Below, one piece after another: positions 8,839 through 16,965 of a stretch of 64,000 nucleotides of DNA. The DNA is from Metabacillus schmidteae (GTDB lineage: Bacteria; Bacillota; Bacilli; Bacillales; Bacillaceae). Under the pieces are notes generated by a model, which made no database searches, was not told the DNA's origin, and saw only the letters and a list, made by a program, of their open reading frames with translations. Made by a program: the position numbers and the translations under genes. The DNA is taken from contig NZ_CAESCH010000002.1 of assembly GCF_903166545.1 (NCBI RefSeq), positions 248,001 through 312,000 on the forward strand, in the 5' to 3' direction. Every line of letters starts with the position of its first letter. Position 1 is the first letter of the stretch.

Positions 8839-8967
8839 TCTCATCTCTTGTAGATCATTACGATAGGTATTATTTTTAACAGGTGGTCTATTCATATCTT
8901 GAGTATTAGCTGAACCAAGCTGCTGAATGTAACGAACTGTATCAAACTCAGTTTTAGCTTCTAGATG
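8833..8967 (-). pseudogene. Coding-like remnant without start, opposite strand
   Basis: In the gap between the two island genes, one minus-strand frame stays open for about 44 codons and reads naturally (EFDTVRYIQQLGSANTQDMN, later RNDLQEMRL) before TAA at 8835-8833. It has a stop upstream and no usable start. I do not recognise the family. It may be the tail of a lost gene or chance. Confidence 0.25.
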
Positions 8968-9046
8968 AATCTAAAACTCTTAGGTAGGAATCCTACAACT
9001 AGTTAATGTGATACAATTACAATTTATTTAAATGTGGTGGTGTAAT

Positions 9047-10399
9047 TTGGAAAAGGTTCATGTAATCATATTAGCATCAGGTAAAGGTAGAAGATTAGGT
9101 AATCAAATACCAAAACAATTTTTAAAATTAGCAGGTAAGACGATTGTTGAACATACAGTAGAAGTTTTTGAAAAACATCCGCAAATTGATGAAATAACAA
9201 TTGTGGTTCCTCAGCAATATCGATATCTGCTTGAGGAAATCTTATTAAGAAATTCTTTTTCAAAGGTTAAAAGGGTTTTGAATGGTGGGAAAAGCAGAAA
9301 AGAAAGTTCATTCATTGGTCTTTCAGCCTTAGACGACGAGGATAAAGTACTAATACATGATGCTGTTAGACCATTTGTTTGCAACAGGATTATTGATGAC
9401 TGTCTTTCAGCTCTGAACCACTACGAGGCTGTCGATGTGGCAATTCCAACCTCAGATACGATTATTCAAATTGACCATCGACATTTCATTAAGGATATTC
9501 CTAATCGAAATAAATTAAAAAGAGGGCAAACACCACAAGCATTTAAAGTGGGTCTGATAAAACAAGCGCATATACTTTCAATGGACGACGGATTTGATAA
9601 TGTAACCGATGATTGTGGATTAGTCTTAAAGTATCAATTAGCTGATGTATTTGTTGTTAGTGGTGAAGAAATTAATATTAAAATTACTTATAAAGAAGAT
9701 CTTTATCTAGCAGATCGACTATTTCAGCTCAGTTCGAATACTGAATATGGAAACATAAATCTATTAGATATAAAAAATAAAGTTATTGCTGTGTTCGGCG
9801 GTAGCAATGGAATTGGAAGAGAAATTGTTGATCTAGCTAAAAAATATGGAGCCAAGGTCTATTCATTTTCTAGAAACAATGGAGTCGATGTTACAGACTA
9901 CTGTAAAATCAAGGAAGTATTGAATGAGATTTTTCTGAGGGAATCTAAAATTGATTATATTGTTAATACAGCGGGAATATTAAATATAGGAAGTATTGAG
10001 AGCCGGGATATAGATGATATTACTTATGAAATAAATGTGAATTATTTAGGTGCTATTAATGTTATAAAAGCTGGAATTCAATATTTGGAGATGAGTAATG
10101 GCGCTTTTCTGTTGTTTACATCTAGCTCATACACTAGAGGAAGGTCTCTATACTCAACCTATTCATCTACAAAAGCTGCAATCGTAAACTTAGTACAAGG
10201 CATTAACGAAGAATTTTCAATTAATAAGAACATAAGGATAAATGCTATAAACCCTGAGAGAACGAATACACTTATGAGAATAAGAAATTTTGGGAATGAG
10301 CCAGAAGAATCGTTATTAGATCCATTTAAGGTAGCGGAAATTTCTCTACAAACGTTACTATCTAAAATATCTGGGCAAGTAATCGATGTTAGAAAGTAG
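9047..10399 (+). CDS. Bifunctional CDP-ribitol synthesis enzyme, Bcs1-like (cytidylyltransferase + short-chain reductase)
   Basis: Residues 1 to about 230 form an IspD/TarI-type cytidylyltransferase (ILASGKGRRLGNQIPKQFLK; later HDAVRPFV). From about residue 245 an SDR domain follows with GGSNGIGREIV and a catalytic Tyr-x3-Lys (TYSSTKAA, about residues 368-375). The two-domain order matches Bcs1 of Haemophilus influenzae, which reduces ribulose-5-phosphate and activates the ribitol-5-phosphate as CDP-ribitol. It would supply the TagB-like transferase upstream. I prefer the TTG at 9047 behind GGTGGTG (9037-9043) over the ATG at 9032, because the protein then begins directly at the nucleotide-binding strand. 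Substrate is inferred from architecture. Confidence 0.78.
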   Translation: MEKVHVIILASGKGRRLGNQIPKQFLKLAGKTIVEHTVEVFEKHPQIDEITIVVPQQYRYLLEEILLRNSFSKVKRVLNGGKSRKESSFIGLSALDDEDKVLIHDAVRPFVCNRIIDDCLSALNHYEAVDVAIPTSDTIIQIDHRHFIKDIPNRNKLKRGQTPQAFKVGLIKQAHILSMDDGFDNVTDDCGLVLKYQLADVFVVSGEEINIKITYKEDLYLADRLFQLSSNTEYGNINLLDIKNKVIAVFGGSNGIGREIVDLAKKYGAKVYSFSRNNGVDVTDYCKIKEVLNEIFLRESKIDYIVNTAGILNIGSIESRDIDDITYEINVNYLGAINVIKAGIQYLEMSNGAFLLFTSSSYTRGRSLYSTYSSTKAAIVNLVQGINEEFSINKNIRINAINPERTNTLMRIRNFGNEPEESLLDPFKVAEISLQTLLSKISGQVIDVRK

Positions 10400-11546
10400 A
10401 AATGGTATGATATATATACTTTGATTGAATTTCTATTTGTTTTACAAAAAGTTAACTTAACCTTTCTATTGTTAATGAACTGTATAAATACTTGTTGAAA
10501 TTGAAAAAGAATGTGAATTAAGATTTATCCGAAGAAGTTATGCTAGTTTGGTTTTTGAAAAATTGGTGCATTGTAAATTGATTAAATATAAAAATAGGAT
10601 TTATTGTTTGGAGAAACAGTTACATTCTGTGATGTAGCTGTTTTTAGTTTAGGTAAATCAAGAGAGACGAGTAAGTGTTATTCGTTTAAAGTTAGTGAAA
10701 AAATCTAGTCTTTTGTTCAAGAGAAGAGCAATTCGTTCTCCAGAAGGGCTACAAACTACTAAACCAGTTTTTTATGTTTCGGACCGGCTATTACAAGATA
10801 ATCAATTTAAAAAGTTACTTCTTCGAATTTAATGTAATACTTTACAATAGCTGGAAGTTGATGAGGTACTTCTACAGAGAAATTCCCATAAATTAATCAA
10901 GAATTTTCAGTTAAATATATTTTGCTTCTTAGATTCCAAAGAGTAATGCAACATTATTTCTATGTATATTCTTTATATTAAATTTTTTGGTTTATTATAA
11001 GTATTCATTGGACTTGATTTAAATAATTTATTTCGATAGAATCTTTGTTCAATTTGCTCAAGAGACCCTATTATCACTGTAGAGTTTTTACTTTATCCCC
11101 TTTTTTATAATATTCATCTTTGGAAGGGGACAATTTCCAGTATTAAATTAATAGATATTAATCGCATTCTTCTTCCGTTTTCTTGTTTTAATGATGGTCA
11201 AAATTTCTAATCTACATGCATGCTACTTGGTTATAGATGATTCATCTCCTTATTATTATTTGAGGTAATTTTTATTTAATTTTCATTTCTGCATAAAAAT
11301 TAATTGATAAGATACTTTCTAACACTTTTTCTCCACCTGTAATCACTGACTTAAGCTCTACGTGTTTTATACATAAAAAAGATGGCATAGCATCATAGAC
11401 TAATAGAGGGTTTTGAATTTTTGGTTATATATTAAGAATTTAATTAATTTGACATTTCTTTGGTTTGTAAATTAGGGAATAATAGATTCTTCTATTAGTG
11501 TTTATGATTAATTTTATATCAAGGTATATTAAAGTAAGTAAATCAC
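10400..11546. other. Gene-free AT-rich stretch of about 1.15 kb
   Basis: No open frame with a start and ribosome site was found on either strand. One plus-strand frame stays open in pieces (for example SPEGLQTTKPVFYVSDRLLQ near 10.74-10.80 kb), which could be a decayed gene, but no family is recognisable. A stem-loop AACAGTTACAT/ATGTAGCTGTT with a T tail lies at 10615-10645. Confidence 0.5.
10615..10645 (+). terminator. Possible terminator after the modification island
   Basis: AACAGTTACAT (10615-10625) pairs with ATGTAGCTGTT (10632-10642), with one mismatch, and is followed by TTTTT. Confidence 0.55.
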
Positions 11547-11573
11547 TAAAACTCTAAAATAATTTACCGATAA
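11547..11573 (+). promoter_or_regulatory. SigD-type promoter of flaG-fliD-fliS
   Basis: TAAA (11547-11550), a 15-nt spacer and ACCGATAA (11566-11573) fit the SigD consensus at six of eight positions in the second box. The flaG start is 37 nt downstream, so the filament-cap genes have their own promoter after the island. Confidence 0.72.
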
Positions 11574-11609
11574 TAAAAATAGATAACCTAATTAAGAGGA
11601 GTGTTACCC

Positions 11610-11951
11610 ATGTCAATCGACAAAATAACTTCACAACTAACACTTCACAACACAGAACAAACAAAATGGCCTGTAGAAAAAAGAGATTCAGAAAGTAATA
11701 ATTTAATAGAAAATAAAGTAATACAAAATGAAGAAAGTCTAAAAAAAATCGTTAAAAGCTTAAATGATTTTCTGCAACCTACCAATACACATATTAAGTT
11801 TGAGCTTCATGAAGAATTGAATAAGTATTATGTAACAGTAGTTGATAATCAGACAAATGAAGTCATAAAAGAAATTCCATCAAAAAAAATACTTGATATT
11901 TATTCAGAAATGAAAGAATTCATGGGCATTCTATTTGATAAAAAAATCTAG
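11610..11951 (+). CDS. flaG: Flagellar protein FlaG
   Basis: A 113-residue protein with a poorly ordered, polar N-terminus and a conserved C-terminal FlaG core (IKFELHEELNKYYVTVVDNQ, then VIKEIPSKKILDIYSEM). FlaG proteins affect filament length; the mechanism is not settled. The ATG at 11610 lies 9 nt behind AAGAGGA; the GTG at 11601 abuts that site and is rejected. It precedes fliD by 13 nt, matching yvyC-fliD order in B. subtilis. Confidence 0.9.
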   Translation: MSIDKITSQLTLHNTEQTKWPVEKRDSESNNLIENKVIQNEESLKKIVKSLNDFLQPTNTHIKFELHEELNKYYVTVVDNQTNEVIKEIPSKKILDIYSEMKEFMGILFDKKI

Positions 11952-11964
11952 AGGAGGTTAAAAC

Positions 11965-13530
11965 ATGGTAAGAATAGGTGGATTAGCCAGTGGAATGGAT
12001 ATCGATACAATTGTAAGTGATTTAATGAAAGCTGAAAGAATTCCGCTAGATAAACTTACTCAAAAAAAGCAAGTTCTTGAATGGCAACGAGATGACTATC
12101 GTAGCATGAACACTCTTTTAAGTGACTTTGATGATTATATTTTTGACAATATGACACTACAAAAGGACTTCTTAAAAAAGACTGTAACAAGTTCTTTGTC
12201 TAGTGCGGTTACTGCGACAGCAAATACAAATTCAGGAAATGTAAATACAGCAATTGTTGTAGATAAATTAGCTACTTCAACTAACTGGATTTCAAACTCA
12301 CCAATAACATATGACCAAAACACATTTGCATCAGACACTGTAATTCAATTAAAGGTTACAAATGGCGATGGTACACAATCAATGGTGACGAATAGTGACG
12401 GTACAAAATCCGATGTTATTGAATTAACAATTAAAGCAGGTTCTACATTAGAGGATGTTTTAAAACAGCTATCAAGTAAAAAAGAATTAGGAATTAATGT
12501 GTTCGCAGAAAATGGTAAAGTAGCTATGACGAAAAATGATACCGGAAGTGGTTCCTCTATTACAATCGTAAATGAAGCTGCAAAAACGTTATTTACTGAC
12601 CTGGGTTTCCAAGATGTAGCTAATAGTGCTGTTCCTTCTACTCTTACCGCTACAACAACAGGAGATAATGCTGAATTTACGATAAACGGACTAGCTACAA
12701 GCAAAGCTAGTAATACATTTGAAATTAACAATGTAACCTATACTTTGAACGATGTAACGAATGGAAAAGCAGCTACTATATCTGTTTCAAATGATACAGA
12801 CAATATGGTTGATAAAATTGTCCAGTTTGTTAATAAATACAATGAAATGATTGAAAAAATAAACGGGAAAGTAAGTGAAACACGATACCGTGACTATCAG
12901 CCTCTTTCAGATGAAGAAAAAGAGGCAATGACAGAGAAACAAGTTGAGTTATGGGAAGAAAAAGCAAAAAGTGGTCTAATAAAAAATGATTCAATTTTAG
13001 CATCTTCGCTAACAAAGATGCGTACTGCTTTATATTCCCCTTACACAGGCACTGGAGGAAATAGTGATTTTAATCAGTTAGCAGAAATCGGGATTAAAAC
13101 CACTAATAACTATCGAGACAATGGGAAATTAACGGTTGATGAAACTAAGTTAAGAGAAGCTATTACAAAAGATCCGCAAGCTGTTTTCCAAATGTTTAGT
13201 GGTGCAACACGTATTACGACAACGGCAGCAGATGGTTCAACATCGACCAAGGATAGTACCGTTCTGTCAGAACTAGGATTAACAAAAAGACTTCGAAATA
13301 TCATTAGTGATACCGTAGAAAGCATTGAGAAAAAAGCAGGTAAACTAACTTCATCAAATTCACAATTTTTAATTGGACGTAATATCGTTGATTTAAACTC
13401 CCAAATTGACCGTTTTGAAAATCGTCTCACACAGATTGAAAATAGATATTGGAAACAATTTTCAGCGATGGAATCAGCCATTCAAAAGGCTAATTCTCAA
13501 TCTGCTTACTTAATGCAACAATTTGCTTAA
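11965..13530 (+). CDS. fliD: Flagellar filament cap protein FliD (HAP2)
   Basis: FliD caps the growing filament and folds newly exported flagellin into place. The 521-residue product has the typical N-terminus (RIGGLASGMDIDTIVSDLMK, with LMKAERIPLDKL) and the coiled C-terminal D0/D1 part ending YLMQQFA. Length agrees with Bacillus FliD (about 500). The ATG at 11965 follows AGAGGAGG. It sits between flaG and fliS in one transcript. Confidence 0.95.
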   Translation: MVRIGGLASGMDIDTIVSDLMKAERIPLDKLTQKKQVLEWQRDDYRSMNTLLSDFDDYIFDNMTLQKDFLKKTVTSSLSSAVTATANTNSGNVNTAIVVDKLATSTNWISNSPITYDQNTFASDTVIQLKVTNGDGTQSMVTNSDGTKSDVIELTIKAGSTLEDVLKQLSSKKELGINVFAENGKVAMTKNDTGSGSSITIVNEAAKTLFTDLGFQDVANSAVPSTLTATTTGDNAEFTINGLATSKASNTFEINNVTYTLNDVTNGKAATISVSNDTDNMVDKIVQFVNKYNEMIEKINGKVSETRYRDYQPLSDEEKEAMTEKQVELWEEKAKSGLIKNDSILASSLTKMRTALYSPYTGTGGNSDFNQLAEIGIKTTNNYRDNGKLTVDETKLREAITKDPQAVFQMFSGATRITTTAADGSTSTKDSTVLSELGLTKRLRNIISDTVESIEKKAGKLTSSNSQFLIGRNIVDLNSQIDRFENRLTQIENRYWKQFSAMESAIQKANSQSAYLMQQFA

Positions 13531-13548
13531 AGAAAAGGAGTGTTATAA

Positions 13549-13950
13549 GTGGCTATCAATAATCCGTATTCAACCTATCAACAAAACGCAATTACGACAG
13601 CAGCGCCAGGTGAAATTACGTTAATGCTTTATAATGGATGTATTAAATTTATTTCACAAGCAGCAAAAGCAATGCAGGAGTCAAATATTGAAGAAAAAAA
13701 TGTAAACATTCAAAAGGCTCAAAAAATTATTACAGAGTTAATGATTACTTTAAATAAAGATTATGAAGTCTCTAAAAAATTTGAAGTGATGTATGAATAT
13801 ATGAATCATCGATTAATAGAGGCAAATATTAAAAATGACCAATCTATCTTGAAAGAGGTAGAAGGCTATGCCGTTGAATTTCGAGATACTTGGAAACAAG
13901 TTGTACAAATGAATCGTCAAAAACAACATGGACAAGGTGGTCAAGCTTAG
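13549..13950 (+). CDS. fliS: Flagellin export chaperone FliS
   Basis: FliS holds the C-terminal disordered segment of flagellin before export. The product (133 residues) begins AINNPYSTYQQNAITTAAPG, the standard family start, with LMLYNGCIKFI following. The start is GTG at 13549, behind AAAGGAG. The stop overlaps the start of the next gene (TAGTG), indicating translational coupling to fliT. Because the hag intron interrupts precisely the segment FliS binds, truncated flagellin from unspliced RNA would escape this chaperone. Confidence 0.95.
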   Translation: MAINNPYSTYQQNAITTAAPGEITLMLYNGCIKFISQAAKAMQESNIEEKNVNIQKAQKIITELMITLNKDYEVSKKFEVMYEYMNHRLIEANIKNDQSILKEVEGYAVEFRDTWKQVVQMNRQKQHGQGGQA

Positions 13951-14303
13951 TGAGTTCTGTTCATGAAATACACAGAATTACTGAAAAACTACTTAACCTA
14001 GTTGAAAAACAAGTTGATCCAACTCGCAGAGAGGACATAATCGAGCAAATTACGTCCTTATTAGAAGAACGAGAACTGTTTATAAAAGAAAATGAAAAAC
14101 CACAAAACGAAGAAGAAAAACAACTAGGTAAGCAAATTGTCATATGGAATAAAATAATAATAGAGAATCTGAATCAATTGAAATTTCAAGTGCAACAAGA
14201 TATGGTACTTCTCAAGAAAACAAGTGCATCAACTAAGCAGTATGCCAATCCGTACCAAGATATTTCGGTGTCTGATGGTATGTTCTACGATAAACGAAAA
14301 TAG
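13950..14303 (+). CDS. fliT: Flagellar protein FliT-like
   Basis: A 117-residue, strongly helical protein (RITEKLLNLVEKQVDPTRRE) ending YANPYQ...DGMFYDKRK, a tail I associate with Bacillus FliT. FliT is a chaperone for the FliD cap. Start GTG 13950 overlaps the fliS stop by one base and has AAGGTGG at 13934-13940; a longer reading from 13890 would overlap fliS by 60 nt and lacks a ribosome site. Position after fliS agrees with B. subtilis. Confidence 0.8.
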   Translation: MSSVHEIHRITEKLLNLVEKQVDPTRREDIIEQITSLLEERELFIKENEKPQNEEEKQLGKQIVIWNKIIIENLNQLKFQVQQDMVLLKKTSASTKQYANPYQDISVSDGMFYDKRK

Positions 14304-14312
14304 GTGAAAGAC

Positions 14313-14696
14313 ATGACCTTATCAGGCAACCACTATGAAATGATTCATTTTTACAACAATCTCTTAAACACCATTGAAGAAGGCTTTGACTATGTCATTC
14401 AAAGCTTCACAAATTTTGAATTAACTGAAGCGGATCGCATCTTTAAGGATATTTTAGCCGCTTTTTATCATGTTGATTCCACTCATAAGACACTTCATGC
14501 TGTATTACAGGAAGAACGTGAGCTTATTGAGGAGATGGACAAGTTTGATGGAGTGATCTTAGCTTTAGATGAAGAGTCATCGATTTTCACATCCTTAGAT
14601 GCTCATCAAGATTTTGTAAAAAATCAATTGTTTCCTGCTTATTTATCCTGGAAGGAATCTGTTCAGAATCAATTGCAGCCTTATATTACACATTAA
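14313..14696 (+). CDS. Small helical protein of the fliDST operon, function unknown
   Basis: A 127-residue acidic, helical protein (NHYEMIHFYNNLLNTIEEGF; EADRIFKDILAAFYHVD) with no signal peptide or membrane segment. It starts at ATG 14313, 9 nt after the fliT-like stop and 5 nt after AGGTGA, and ends just before a terminator, so it is the last gene of the flagellar transcript. The family is not recognised; it may be a second flagellar chaperone or an adaptor. An alternative GTG start at 14304 is possible. Confidence 0.75.
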   Translation: MTLSGNHYEMIHFYNNLLNTIEEGFDYVIQSFTNFELTEADRIFKDILAAFYHVDSTHKTLHAVLQEERELIEEMDKFDGVILALDEESSIFTSLDAHQDFVKNQLFPAYLSWKESVQNQLQPYITH

Positions 14697-14697
14697 T

Positions 14698-14721
14698 ACT
14701 CGTCGATTGGCGAGTTTTTTT
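14698..14721 (+). terminator. Terminator of the flaG-fliD-fliS-fliT transcript
   Basis: ACTCG (14698-14702) pairs with CGAGT (14711-14715), followed by seven T. Confidence 0.8.
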
Positions 14722-14816
14722 ATTTCGTTGATAGGAAAAGGCTTGCCTACATAATCTAGAAAAACAATGTAAATTTCGATATAATAATGTTGAAAAATAG
14801 TGAAGGAGGTGCAGTC

Positions 14817-15038
14817 ATGGAACAAGAAACTATGTTAAAGGAAATTCTACATGCCTTAAAGTTGCATTCAGACAAAGTGGATCAAAGATTTGACCGACTT
14901 GAAGGACGATTAGACAGAATGGAGAAAAAAATGGACGGTTTTCGCGTTGAATTAACCGAAACACAAGAAACAGTTGATTTTATTTCTGTCAAAACGTTAC
15001 AACATGAGAAAAAGCTTCGTGAACTAAACCAATCTTGA
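14817..15038 (+). CDS. Short coiled-coil protein
   Basis: A 73-residue protein that is almost entirely heptad repeats (KVDQRFDRLEGRLDRMEKKM). The ATG at 14817 lies behind a strong GAAGGAGGTG site. A protein of similar design lies at 21755-22036, so this may be a small paralogous family. No function can be assigned; oligomerisation or a binding partner is likely. Confidence 0.65.
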   Translation: MEQETMLKEILHALKLHSDKVDQRFDRLEGRLDRMEKKMDGFRVELTETQETVDFISVKTLQHEKKLRELNQS

Positions 15039-15144
15039 TTCACCTAAACCACTTTCCTCTAAAGTTTGCCCCTTTAGCCACTAGACCAAATATAACCCAG
15101 AGAGAGAAAAAATTTCAGAAAGGAATCCTTATGATTCCAGTTAA

Positions 15145-15174
15145 AAACTCGTTTAAATTTGGCGAGTTTTTTTC
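15145..15174 (+). terminator. Terminator in the hpf upstream gap
   Basis: AAACTCG (15145-15151) pairs with CGAGTTT (15163-15169), followed by T residues. It lies in the gap 15039-15364, which otherwise holds only the hpf promoter. Confidence 0.75.
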
Positions 15175-15291
15175 ATTTAATCAATCCGCGAATCATAAAC
15201 TATTTACATACCCTTAACGTCCCCTTCACAAACTTAACCCAACCATACAAACTTCTACAAATTATTTCAAAATTTCACAAACTTTTTTCAA

Positions 15292-15317
15292 GTTTATGCA
15301 GGAGACAAGCAGGGAAG
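15292..15317 (+). promoter_or_regulatory. SigB-type (general stress) promoter of hpf
   Basis: GTTTAT (15292-15297), a 14-nt spacer and GGGAAG (15312-15317) match the SigB consensus GTTTAA-N12-15-GGGWAW closely. The B. subtilis orthologue yvyD is a known SigB/SigH target. Confidence 0.65.
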
Positions 15318-15364
15318 TATAGAAGTAGTACTACATAGCTTTATCATAAAGGAGGAGTTCAATC

Positions 15365-15919
15365 ATGAGATATAACGTCCGAGGGGAAAACATTGAAATA
15401 ACTCCAGCATTAAGAGAATATGCAGAAAAGAAAATTGGTAAGCTTGAGAGATACTTTGAGGAGTCAGTTGACGCGAATGTCAATGTTAACTTAAAGTATT
15501 ATAATGATCAGGAATCTAAAATAGAGGTTACAATCCCAATGACAGATCTGGTCCTGCGTGCTGAGGAAAATCATCAGGATATGTACGCGGCAATCGATCT
15601 TGTTGTGAATAAATTAGAACGTCAAATTCGTAAGCATAAAACAAAAGTGAATCGCAAGCTGCGTGAGCAGGGTACTCCAAAGTTTGTGTTTAGCAATTTC
15701 CAGCCTGAGGATGCACCACAGGATGAAGTGGATGAAGCAGAAGAGGTTGTTCGTACAAAACGATTTAATCTGAAGCCGATGGACAGTGAGGAAGCAATTC
15801 TTCAAATGGACATGCTTGGACATAGTTTCTTCGTTTACACAGATGCAAAAACGAATAAAACAAATGTTGTATATAAACGTAAAGATGGAAAATACGGCTT
15901 AATTGAGCCACATGTATAA
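15365..15919 (+). CDS. hpf: Long-form ribosome hibernation promoting factor (HPF/YvyD)
   Basis: Long-form HPF dimerises 70S ribosomes into inactive 100S particles in stationary phase or stress. The 184 residues contain the N-terminal RaiA-type domain (MRYNVRGENIEITPALREYA) to about residue 100, a linker rich in acidic residues, and the C-terminal dimerisation domain from about residue 125 (RFNLKPMDSEEAILQMDMLG). The ATG at 15365 follows AAGGAGGAG. Location just before secA is conserved in Bacillus. The upstream SigB-like promoter agrees with stress induction. Confidence 0.95.
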   Translation: MRYNVRGENIEITPALREYAEKKIGKLERYFEESVDANVNVNLKYYNDQESKIEVTIPMTDLVLRAEENHQDMYAAIDLVVNKLERQIRKHKTKVNRKLREQGTPKFVFSNFQPEDAPQDEVDEAEEVVRTKRFNLKPMDSEEAILQMDMLGHSFFVYTDAKTNKTNVVYKRKDGKYGLIEPHV

Positions 15920-15926
15920 AAAGCAG

Positions 15927-15949
15927 CAGCGCCTTTAGGGCGCTGTTTT
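15927..15949 (+). terminator. Terminator of hpf
   Basis: CAGCGCC (15927-15933) pairs with GGCGCTG (15939-15945), followed by TTTT. Confidence 0.85.
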
Positions 15950-15971
15950 GACGTTGAGGGGGCAACTTACA

Positions 15972-16865
15972 ATGAAAACACCTAACATCCTTGTCATAGG
16001 CAGCATTAACATGGACCTTGTTACACAGACAAACACGATCCCAAAAGTTGGTGAGACTATTCTAGGAGAACATTTTTTCACAGTTCCAGGTGGAAAAGGG
16101 GCCAATCAAGCGGTAGCTGCTGCAAAACTGGGAGGAGATGTTACCTTACTTGGCTGTGTTGGAGATGATGCTTTTGGCAACGAATTAAAGCAGCATTTGC
16201 AAACTCAAGGCATACATACCGATTACATCCACACCATTTCAGCTATTTCTACTGGAGTTGCATCCATTACCTTATCAGAAGGAGACAACAGTATCATCGT
16301 TGTTCCAGGCGCGAATCATAAACTTACACCACAACTAGTTCTTCAACATGAAGAACTGATCTCAAATGCCGATATTCTATTACTACAATTAGAAATCCCA
16401 TTAGACAGTGTTGTCAAAGCAACTGAATTAGCACAAAAACATAAGGTTCCGGTTATTCTAAATCCAGCACCAATGCAGGAACTGCCAGAAAACTTAATAC
16501 TCCAAGCAACCTACATCACGCCAAATGAACACGAATTAGAAAGTCTTTTGGCTAGTACGAACCTATCCCAGGACGAAGCTGAAGAGTTAAAAGCAAAATC
16601 CATTGTCACGAGGGGATCAAAAGGAATTCAGCTACACCAGGATGGCAAGGATCAGCTTATTAGCGGATATGAAGTGGAGGCGGTTGATTCTACTGGAGCG
16701 GGGGATACATTTAATGGAGCATTGGCCGTATCTCTTAGTAAAGGATTATCATTGCTTGAGGCCAGTGAGTTTGCAAATGCTGCAGCGGCACTTTCTGTCA
16801 CAAAACTCGGTGCTCAATCGGGGATGCCGACAAAGGATGAAGTTGACTCTTTTCTAAAATCATAG
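15972..16865 (+). CDS. rbsK: Ribokinase, PfkB family
   Basis: Phosphorylates ribose to ribose-5-phosphate with ATP. The 297-residue product has GSINMDLV at the N-terminus, the glycine-rich GGKGANQAVAAAKLGG motif near residue 40, and the catalytic DSTGAGDTFNGALAV near residue 240. Length is typical. The ATG at 15972 follows GAGGGGG. Unlike usual rbs operons, no ribose transporter or regulator is adjacent, and B. subtilis has no such gene between yvyD and secA. Other PfkB sugar kinases with the same motifs cannot be excluded. Confidence 0.82.
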   Translation: MKTPNILVIGSINMDLVTQTNTIPKVGETILGEHFFTVPGGKGANQAVAAAKLGGDVTLLGCVGDDAFGNELKQHLQTQGIHTDYIHTISAISTGVASITLSEGDNSIIVVPGANHKLTPQLVLQHEELISNADILLLQLEIPLDSVVKATELAQKHKVPVILNPAPMQELPENLILQATYITPNEHELESLLASTNLSQDEAEELKAKSIVTRGSKGIQLHQDGKDQLISGYEVEAVDSTGAGDTFNGALAVSLSKGLSLLEASEFANAAAALSVTKLGAQSGMPTKDEVDSFLKS

Positions 16866-16965
16866 AGATCAAGCCTAAAATTATTTTTTGTAGAATTAAA
16901 AATAGAGATTTTATTTCCATACATTTGCCAATAATAAAATGACCAACTATTTAAGAGGTGGATGT

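Noticed and set aside
15035..15217. 60-codon frame overlapping the end of the coiled-coil gene
   Set aside because: No ribosome site, unnatural composition, and it runs through a terminator hairpin.
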